This document shows, piece after piece, positions 57,310 through 64,000 of a stretch of DNA of 64,000 bases. Made by a program: the position numbers and the translations under genes. This DNA is from Palsa-601 sp963801185 (GTDB lineage: Bacteria; Actinomycetota; Acidimicrobiia; Acidimicrobiales; Bog-793): contig CAWDDW010000003.1 of NCBI GenBank assembly GCA_963801185.1, positions 1,798,001 to 1,862,000 of the forward strand. The letters run 5' to 3'. Within the stretch, counting starts at the first letter, position 1. Each line of letters starts with the position of its first letter. The notes under the pieces are model-generated. The model did not search any database. It was not told the origin of the DNA and saw only the letters and a program-made list of their open reading frames with translations.

Positions 57310-58400
57310 TTGGCACAGGAAGTACGAGGTGTCGTCGCAAGGTCGAAGGGCGCTCCGGTCGCCGTCGAGACGATCATCGTCCCCGACCCCGGCCCGGGCG
57401 AAGCAGTGGTCGCTGTCCAGGCCTGCGGCGTGTGTCACACCGATCTGCACTATCGGGAGGGCGGGATCAACGACGACTTCCCGTTCCTCCTCGGACACGA
57501 GGCGGCAGGGATCGTCGAGGCCGTCGGCCCTGACGTGACCGGCATCGCTCCCGGAGACTTCGTGATCCTCAACTGGAGAGCGGTCTGCGGCCAGTGCCGC
57601 TCGTGCCTGCGGGGCCGTCCGTGGTACTGCTTCTCGACCCACAACGCTTCGCAGAAGATGACCTTGGCCGATGGGACGGCGCTGTCGCCGGCGCTCGGCA
57701 TCGGTTCGTTTGCCGAGAAGACCCTGGTAGCTGCAGGGCAGTGCACACCCGTCGACCGTCGCGCCCGACCGGAGGCGGCCGGGTTGCTGGGGTGCGGCGT
57801 CATGGCCGGTCTCGGCGCGGCGATGTTGACCGGCGAGGTGGGCAGAGGCGATTCGGTCGCCGTCTTCGGTTGCGGGGGAGTGGGATGCGCCGCCATCGCT
57901 GGCGCCGTGCTGGCAGGCGCCACGACGGTCATCGGGGTCGACCTCGATGCCCGCAAGCTGGCGCTGGCTCAGGAGTTCGGCGCCACGGCCGTCGTGGACG
58001 CTTCGTCCGAGGATGCCGTCGAGCGGGTCAGAGAGCCACGGCGGGCAACGGAGCTGATGTCTGCATCGAAGCTGTCGGCAACCCGAGGGTGTTCGAGCAG
58101 GCGTTCTTCGCCCGGGACCTCGCCGGCACCCTGGTCCAGGTGGGCGTGCCGACGCCGGACATGAAGATCGAGCTCCCGATGATCGAGTTCTTCGGGCGTG
58201 GCGGCCGCCTGAAGCCGTCTTGGTATGGCGACTGCCTTCCGAGCCGAGACTTCCCCATGCTGATCGACCTCTACCTCGGGGGCCGTCTCGACCTCGACCG
58301 CTTCGTCTCCGAGACGATCGGTCTCGATGGCGTCGAAGAGGCATTTCACCGCATGGAGCGCGGCGAGGTCCTCCGCTCGGTCGTCGTACTGGGCTCGTGA
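57310..58400 (+). CDS. mscR: S-(hydroxymethyl)mycothiol dehydrogenase (mycothiol-dependent formaldehyde dehydrogenase); frameshifted
   Basis: MscR oxidises the formaldehyde-mycothiol adduct with NAD. The protein closely follows mycobacterial MscR/AdhE2: ACGVCHTDLHYREGGINDDF, VILNWRAVCGQCRSC, AGLLGCGVMAGLGAAMLTGE, VAVFGCGGVGCAAIAGA and RLKPSWYGDCLPSRDFPMLI. Both zinc sites are present. The start is TTG 57310 after AGGAGGG. One base is missing near 58035: GAGAGCCACGG probably stands for GAGAGCTCACGG, giving VRELTAGNGADVCIEAVGNP and 363 residues. It is followed by an MBL hydrolase, as in mycobacteria. In this regulon it would remove formaldehyde from N-demethylation. Confidence 0.9.
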
Positions 58401-59041
58401 TCGAGCTTGTCGACCACATCGGCCACCTGACGACATCGGGAGTCTTCTCACTGGACGGCCAGGACTTCGAGGTCGAGAACAACGTCTGGATAGTCGGCGA
58501 CGAGTCCGAAGTCCTCGTCATCGATGCGCCTCACTCTGCTCCGGCCATAGCGTCGGCTGTCGGCGACCGCCGTGCTGTCGCCATCGTCGCGACACATGGG
58601 CACAACGACCACATCAACGCCGCGGTCGAGTTGAGGGACGCGCTCCGAGCGCCTGTGCTCCTGCATCCCGCAGACCTGCCACTGTGGCGTGAGGTGTACG
58701 GCGCCGATGGCGCGACGCCGGACGGCGATCTCGTCGACGGCCAGGTGCTCAGGGCGGGTCCCGTCTCGCTCTCGGTCGTCCACACGCCGGGGCACACCCC
58801 GGGCGGGTGCTGCCTCCACGACCGCGAGCGGCATGTGCTGTTCTCGGGCGACACGCTGTTCCGGGGAGGCCCGGGCGCCACCGGGCGCAGCTGGTCGGAC
58901 TTCCCGACGATTATCGGGTCGATTCGGACCAGGTTGCTCTCCCTGCCTCCGGACACTCGAGTCCTCACCGGCCACGGCGACGAGACCAGGATCGGCGACG
59001 AGGCTCCCCATCTCGACGAGTGGATAGGCCGTGGTCACTGA
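58397..59041 (+). CDS. MBL-fold hydrolase partnered with mscR
   Basis: GTG 58397 overlaps the mscR stop (GTGA). The 214-residue protein is a glyoxalase-II-like MBL enzyme: VIDAPHSAPAI, the metal motif ATHGHNDHINAAVEL, HTPGHTPGGCCLHD, FSGDTLFRGGPGATGRSWSD and GHGDETRIGDE. In M. tuberculosis the same MBL gene follows mscR. It may hydrolyse S-formylmycothiol to formate, which is inference. The opposite strand is open to a very long HNH frame; I judge this gene to be the real one. Confidence 0.88.
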   Translation: MIELVDHIGHLTTSGVFSLDGQDFEVENNVWIVGDESEVLVIDAPHSAPAIASAVGDRRAVAIVATHGHNDHINAAVELRDALRAPVLLHPADLPLWREVYGADGATPDGDLVDGQVLRAGPVSLSVVHTPGHTPGGCCLHDRERHVLFSGDTLFRGGPGATGRSWSDFPTIIGSIRTRLLSLPPDTRVLTGHGDETRIGDEAPHLDEWIGRGH

Positions 59042-60561
59042 CCTGACCGCTTCGAGTGAGGTCGCCGTGGTCACCGGGTTTCCGCCCGTGGAACGTGGTC
59101 GTTCCTCGAAGGGCCTCTTCGTCGATCGCCGTAACGAGGCCAGCACGCGAGGCGTGATGCGCATGACGAGCACAGTGCCAGCCGAGCGGCAGGCAAATGT
59201 CTGCTGGGTAGGGAGGGACTTCGAAGTCGCTGGTTCTACCAGGTCCGGTTCGGGGTCACCGAGCGGCGCATTCGGTCGAAGTAGAGGCCTGGCCAGGCCG
59301 GCCGTTGGTTGGCCAGGAGCGGCAACGTCCAAGTAGTCGCCATCAGCCACCGTCTCTTGTTGGGGCCGAATGTTGACCCATTCCCACTCACCCGGCCCGC
59401 CGATCAGGCGCCAGAACTTGTGGGTCTTCAGGAAGTGGTGTCGCTTGCACAGCTTGACGAGGTTGGCGAGCTCGGTCGGCCCGCCCTCCTCCACCGGAAT
59501 GATGTGGTCGCGCTCGAGTCCGTAGGTGATTCCACAGCCCGGGACTGCGCAGACCCGGTCCCGCCGGGAGAGCGCCGTCTCGAGGTGGGCCGGGATCCAC
59601 CGGCCGAAGTGGGTGACGGACGCGATGTCGACGCCCTTCTCGATGACCAGCTTCGCCCATGAGTTGCCGAACAGGTATTCGACGGTCGACAGCGCAACCG
59701 GCCCGACGCCTTCGATCTCGCAGCGCTCTCCAGCCTCGAGCTCGCCTCGGCGAAGCGCCTCTGCACTCACGTGCAGGACGATCTCGGCTCGAGGTGTTCC
59801 GGCCGAGCTGTCCCGTTTGTCTCGAGCCGCACCGGCGGTGCCGCCGGACGCGCACAACGCCACCAACGCGTCCGCCATGTAGGCCTCGTGCGACTCTCGC
59901 CGTTGCTGCCGGCGCGCCTCCTCGAAGATGGTCCGCTTCATCGACTCGAGCGCGTTCTTGACGATTGCTCCCTCGACGGGCGGCAGCTCCCCCGAAACGA
60001 GATCGCTCCGTCATCGGTAGTGCCGATGTGGAGATGGCGCCGTGCCCGGAGCCGGGCTTCTCGCTCGGTGGCCTCTTCCTCGGAACGCTTGGCGGCGATG
60101 ACTGACTGACAGTGCTGGCGCAGCTCGTTGAACGAGTCAGTCTGCGCTGCCCCGATCAACTCGCAAGTCGCCTCGGGATCGACTTCGAGCGCCGGCAGCA
60201 GTACCGAGGCTTGGGCTGGGGAGACGTCGCCTGCCCTCAGCGCGCTCTCGAGCGCGGGCTGCGAGGCCAACCGGTCTGCCGTCTCGAGGTCACGCCGCGC
60301 CTTGCCGACGGCGTCGCCACTCTGCTCGGCAATCCACTTGGCGGCAGAGGTCCTTCCATCGCGTTCGTCAGATCGGATCGAAGCCGCTCGCTTGGACATG
60401 AGGAGCTTGGCAGCCCCGCAGAGCTTCTCCGCCCGAGCGATCCGCTGGAGCACGACGGGGACGTCGGCAGGTCTGTAACGACCAGGTTCGAGGTCCTCCA
60501 CGAATCGCTCGAGCGCCGCCAGCTCTTCGCGAAAGCTCGTGTCAGTCGGTACAGCGAACAT
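58448..60561 (-). CDS. DUF222/HNH endonuclease-family protein (13E12 type); frameshifted, 3' end uncertain
   Basis: The start MFAVPTDTSFREELAALERF (ATG 60561) opens a DUF222 helical domain (QRIARAEKLCGAAKLLMSKR, VSPAQASVLLPAL). The HNH domain reads CAVPGCGITYGLERDHIIPV followed by NLVKLCKRHHFLKTH. The frame breaks near 59989-59993 (minus CGGGGGAGCTG); corrected, FRGELPPVEGAIVKNALESMKR. Recognisable content ends near 59330. The frame has no stop until 58448 and its last 594 nt oppose the MBL gene, so a further error or a real early end is likely. These genes are multi-copy in actinomycetes and often degraded. Confidence 0.6.
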
Positions 60562-60632
60562 GTGTTCGATTATATGGAGGGGTTGTATCACGCGTACCAC
60601 CGAGCCGCAGATCTCGACCTATCGTCGTGTGA

Positions 60633-61420
60633 GTGGTGCGCCATGGCGTGTTTCTCCCACCGTTCAACGAGTTCGCCGATCCTCTCCGGTTGACCGCGCT
60701 CGCCGTGACGGCCGAGGAACGAGGTTGGGACGGTGTGTTCCTGTGGGATCACGTCCTGCGCCGGCCCGACCAGGCGCCAAAGGTCGCAGACCCCTGGGTG
60801 GCCCTCGCCGCGGTCGCCACTGCCACCAAGGCGATCCGGATCGGCACGATGGTCACGCCGATCGTCAGGCGGCGCCCTCAGGTGCTCGCACGGCAGGTCG
60901 TCACCCTGGACCACCTGTCGCGGGGTCGTGTCATCCTCGGCCTCGGGCTCGGCGTCGACACCTCGGGGAAGCTAGCCGATTCGGCGAGACCGAAGACCCG
61001 AAGACTCGTGGCGAGATTCTCGACGAGGGTGCTGAACTGCTCGCTCGGTACTTCGCGGGCGAGCACGTTGTGCACCGCGGACCGCACTTCATCGCGGACG
61101 GCGTCCAGCTACTCCCCCGTGCGGTGCAGGAGCCGAGAGTGCCCATGTGGTTCGGTGCCCGAGGCGGGAGCGAGCGACCGGTGCGGCGGGCGGCGCGGTA
61201 CGACGGCTTGTTTCTCATCGATTTGCAGCTCGACCACCTGAAGCGTGCGATCGACGTGATCCGAGCAGAGCGGGGCACACTTGACGGCTTCGACATCGCA
61301 GTGCTGGACGAGAACCCTGCCGAGGTGGCCGAGCCTGCGGTCACGTGGTCGATGTTGCCGGTGCGCCCCGAGTGGCCTGCCGCAGAGGTAGAGCAACGGG
61401 TTGAGCGAGGGCCTGTGTAG
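60633..61420 (+). CDS. LLM-class (F420-type) oxidoreductase; frameshifted in this sequence
   Basis: The TIM-barrel luciferase-like enzyme starts GTG 60633 (MVRHGVFLPPFNEFADPLRL). It has ATATKAIRIGTMVTPI, RRRPQVLARQVVTLDHLSRG and ILGLGLGVDTSG. The frame breaks near 60965-60974 (GGGGAAGCTAGCC; a family-like GGGGGAGCTCAGCC would give SGELSRFGETEDPKTR). Corrected length is 262 residues. TATCGT ends 7 nt before the GTG, so the message may be leaderless. Such enzymes use F420H2 or FMNH2 to oxidise or reduce a small organic substrate, unknown here. Convergent with the dehydrogenase gene, 8 bp apart. Confidence 0.78.
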
Positions 61421-61428
61421 CCGGGAAG

Positions 61429-63888
61429 CTAGCCCCGGACTCGTTCGGACCGAGGGTCGTACAAGGGACTGAGCGAGCCCCTGGCGACGAAGCGCTCGCA
61501 GGCGACCTCTATCTCGTACGGCTCGGCCTCGAACCATGAGCCATCGACGAGCTCGCCTGCATCCACGTACCCGAGTGCCACCGGGCACCCGAGCGTGTAG
61601 CCGAACATCGCCGACGTGACCCGCCCTACCAGCTGGCCCTTCCGGTAGATCGGCTCGTCGTGATACGGCAATGCCGACGGATCCTCGAACGCAAACTGGA
61701 CGCATCGGCGCGTTGTCCCGGCGACCCGAGCCGCAAGCAGGCGATCACGACCCACGAACCCGCCGGGTTTGTCCCACGCGACAGCTCTACCGAGCCCTGC
61801 CTCGAGCGGCGTGTCGAGCGGCCCGAGGTCGTGCCCGAAGCTCCGGTAAGCCTTCTCGATGCGGAGCGAGTTGAGAGCGTGGTAGCCGGCATGCCGGAGT
61901 CCGATCTCAGCTCCGGCCTCGGCGATCGTCTCGTACACGTGGACGGCGAGCTCTGAGGGGATGAGGAGCTCGTAGCCGAGCTCCCCGACATATGTGATCC
62001 GTGTTGCCCGCACGTACCCGTAACCCAAGTCGATCTCACGCGAGGACCCGAAGCCGAAGGCCTGGTTGGAGAGGTCCGCTTCAGTCAGCCCTTGCAGAAG
62101 GCGCCGGGACTGCGGGCCCATGACCGACAACATGGCGAATCCACCCGAGACGTCGACGACCGACGCGTGATGATCTGGATGGACGTGCCGACCGAGCCAG
62201 TCTCGGTCCCGTAAGACGCAAGCGGCAGCCGTGAGAACCATGAACTCCTGCTCTGACAGACGAGTCACCGTGACGTCAGCCTCGATCCCTCCTGCATCGT
62301 TGAGCCACTGGGTGTACACGACCCGGCCCGGCGCCACGTCAACGTCATTGGCCGAGACGCGCTGGAGGATCGACAAGGCACGCTGCCCGGTGACGAGCAG
62401 CTTCCCGAACGACGAGATGTCGAACAGCCCGACGTTCTCCCGTACGGCCCGGTGCTCTTCTGCCACCGCATCGAACCAGACCGGCCTACCGAACGTGTAC
62501 GCCCCGGGACCGTCATTCAGCCCCGCTCCGGCTCCGACGGCGTACCAGTTGGCCCTCTCCCACCCGGCCCCCTCCCCGAACATGGCACCTGCACTGGCAA
62601 CTTGTGAGTGGAGCGGACTGAGGCGGATGCCCCGTGATCGCTCTCGCTGTTGGTAAGGCCAGTGGATTTCATAGGCTGAATCCAAGGTCTCTGTGACCCG
62701 CTCCTCGAGGTAGCGGCGGTTGGCCTCGTGCGGCATCGCTCGTCGCGGATCCGCCTCGGTCAGGTCGAGCGGTCGGCGCCCGTCCACGATCCAATCGGCT
62801 AGCACCTGGCCGGCACCAGGCCCCGAGAGGAACCCGATCGAATTGAACCCAGCCGCCACGAAGTAGTTACGGAGGCCTGGCACCTCACCGAGGTGGTAGA
62901 CGCCGTCGGGCGTGAAGCTCTCGGGCCCGCAGAAGAACAGGCGGATACCGATGTCGGAGAGGACCGGGATCCGCCGGGTCATCTTCTCGTAGAAGGGTCC
63001 GATGTGCTCCCAGTTCTCGGGCAAGACCGTGAATTCCGCGTCGGAGGGAATCCCGGCCGATGCCCATGGCTCGCTCCCCGGCTCGAAGAAACCAACCATC
63101 AGCGTGCCCACGTCGTCCTTCACATACGCGTAGTCGTCGCTGCTCTTTATGGTCGGCATGTCGGCCGGCAAGCCGGGGATCTGTTCGGTCACGACGTAGT
63201 AGTGGTGCAATGCCTGGAGGGGGAGGCGGACGCCCGAGCGTGCGGCAAGCTCGCGACCCCACATTCCGGCGCAATTGACCACGTATTCCGCCTCGATATC
63301 GCCTTCTATCGTGCGGACACCGGCAACTCGCCCTTCGCGGATGATCACGTCCTCGACGCTGACGCCCTCGAAGATCTGTGCGCCGCCGAGGCGAGCGCCC
63401 CGGGCGAGCGACATGGTGGTGTCGGTCGCGTTGCCTCGGCCGTCGTCGGGGTAGTGAAGGGCGCCGACGATTCCGGCAGGGTCGAGGAGTGGGAAGAGCC
63501 CGACTGCTTCGTCAGCCGTGATGACGTGGACCTGTATGCCGCTTCCGCGACCGGCCGATGCTTGGCGCCTCAGCTCCTCCCAGCGGTCATCGCCGAGCGC
63601 GAGGTGGATTGTGCCTGTCCGGCGGTAGCCGGTGCTCAGCCCTGTCACTGACTCGAGGCTCTCGAAGATCTCGAGGCTTCGTTGAACGACTGCACGCATC
63701 GCGTGTGTCGGGCGAGCAGTGGTGACGAGTCCCGCCGCATGCCAGGTAGTGCCCGAGGTCAACCGTCTGCGCTCGAGCAGGATGACGTCGGTGAGGCCGC
63801 GTCGCGTCAGGCTGTAGGCGGTGCTGCAACCGACAATCCCGCCGCCGACGATGACGACTTGAGCGCGGTCGGGCAAAGAGACTGCCAA
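61429..63888 (-). CDS. Dimethylglycine/sarcosine dehydrogenase-type flavoprotein with folate-binding GcvT domain
   Basis: The 819-residue protein starts at TTG 63888. The DAO flavin domain reads VVIVGGGIVGCSTAYSLTRR and SGTTWHAAGLVTTARPTHAM (His is the site of covalent FAD in relatives). The substrate domain ends FVAAGFNSIGFLSGPGAGQV. The C-terminal GcvT/folate part includes VGLFDISSFGKLLVTGQRAL, VTYVGELGYELLI-like ITYVGELGYELLIPSELAV and LPYHDEPIYRKGQLVGRVTS. It should demethylate dimethylglycine or sarcosine to the next lower amine plus formaldehyde or methylene-THF. It is not next to a GACTGA operator, but its chemistry fits the regulon. Confidence 0.88.
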   Translation of the reverse strand: MAVSLPDRAQVVIVGGGIVGCSTAYSLTRRGLTDVILLERRRLTSGTTWHAAGLVTTARPTHAMRAVVQRSLEIFESLESVTGLSTGYRRTGTIHLALGDDRWEELRRQASAGRGSGIQVHVITADEAVGLFPLLDPAGIVGALHYPDDGRGNATDTTMSLARGARLGGAQIFEGVSVEDVIIREGRVAGVRTIEGDIEAEYVVNCAGMWGRELAARSGVRLPLQALHHYYVVTEQIPGLPADMPTIKSSDDYAYVKDDVGTLMVGFFEPGSEPWASAGIPSDAEFTVLPENWEHIGPFYEKMTRRIPVLSDIGIRLFFCGPESFTPDGVYHLGEVPGLRNYFVAAGFNSIGFLSGPGAGQVLADWIVDGRRPLDLTEADPRRAMPHEANRRYLEERVTETLDSAYEIHWPYQQRERSRGIRLSPLHSQVASAGAMFGEGAGWERANWYAVGAGAGLNDGPGAYTFGRPVWFDAVAEEHRAVRENVGLFDISSFGKLLVTGQRALSILQRVSANDVDVAPGRVVYTQWLNDAGGIEADVTVTRLSEQEFMVLTAAACVLRDRDWLGRHVHPDHHASVVDVSGGFAMLSVMGPQSRRLLQGLTEADLSNQAFGFGSSREIDLGYGYVRATRITYVGELGYELLIPSELAVHVYETIAEAGAEIGLRHAGYHALNSLRIEKAYRSFGHDLGPLDTPLEAGLGRAVAWDKPGGFVGRDRLLAARVAGTTRRCVQFAFEDPSALPYHDEPIYRKGQLVGRVTSAMFGYTLGCPVALGYVDAGELVDGSWFEAEPYEIEVACERFVARGSLSPLYDPRSERVRG

Positions 63889-64000
63889 CTGACGATCCCC
63901 CCGGTTGGGCTTAGTTCTGATCGATCAAGGCATCATCTTGCCCGAAGCCGTCCGGACCCGATCCCGCCGCGGCGCAGAAAGTCGCTGACTCACACCCGAT
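63889..64000. other. Upstream region of the dimethylglycine dehydrogenase-type gene, to window edge
   Basis: No gene or GACTGA-N4-TCAGTC operator is visible. GGGGAT lies a few bases before the TTG start and may be the ribosome-binding site. Confidence 0.4.

Noticed and set aside
60100..60115. GACTGACTGACAGTGC as a fifth TetR operator
   Set aside because: The right arm does not match TCAGTC and it lies inside the HNH coding region.

Overview
This 64 kb window is GC-rich chromosomal DNA, most likely from an actinomycete and possibly from a deep-branching high-GC group. The clearest lineage marker is an S-(hydroxymethyl)mycothiol dehydrogenase (mscR), because mycothiol is an actinobacterial thiol. 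A WS/DGAT acyltransferase, a DUF222/HNH (13E12-type) gene, TANNNT promoters and at least one leaderless start agree with this. I see no rRNA, tRNA, CRISPR array or integrase, and no insertion sequence.

Layout. 1-5.8 kb: HD-domain protein, acyl-CoA (malonyl-CoA-like) ligase, an ECF sigma factor coupled to a triple VOC protein, a haem-oxygenase-fold diiron protein and an M48 peptidase. 5.8-13.5 kb: a cell-envelope block with a giant S53 sedolisin, a penicillin-binding protein and an HtrA protease. 13.6-22.4 kb: mixed metabolism (ABM, MDR dehydrogenases, PPOX, SGNH, patatin, MBL), plus orn, dut and WS/DGAT. 22.6-26.7 kb: Rieske oxygenase, acyl-CoA dehydrogenase, FAD oxidoreductase and cupin. 26.9-34.3 kb: two giant adjacent genes of unknown function, the first with a Tat-like leader. 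34.3-39.6 kb: an ECF sigma factor and three Ycf48/BNR-like secreted or anchored repeat proteins around a divergent promoter. 39.6-44.3 kb: ADP-forming acyl-CoA ligase, PYROXD2-like oxidoreductase and a TetR regulator. 44.3-49.6 kb: a lipoprotein and a surface protein with a 714-bp tandem repeat. 49.6-63.9 kb: spermidine/putrescine-type ABC transporter, class III aminotransferase, aminobutyraldehyde-type ALDH, mscR, MBL hydrolase, an HNH gene, an F420-type oxidoreductase and a dimethylglycine/sarcosine dehydrogenase.

How the genes fit together. Four copies of a 16-bp palindrome, GACTGA-N4-TCAGTC (one or two arm mismatches allowed), sit in the promoters of the Rieske gene, the ACAD/FAD-oxidoreductase pair, the PYROXD2-like/tetR pair and the aminotransferase/ALDH-mscR-MBL pair. 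I infer one TetR regulon for uptake and oxidation of polyamines or methylated quaternary amines. Amine oxidation would give aldehydes (ALDH), and N-demethylation would give formaldehyde (mscR).

Sequence quality. About 16 small indels break otherwise well-conserved reading frames in 13 genes. Roughly two thirds lie in or next to GAGCTC/AGCTCGA. Three copies of the 714-bp repeat differ at exactly this motif, which points to a systematic read error (for example at a modified base) more than to gene decay. Affected genes are given as whole CDS spans with the shift positions stated.
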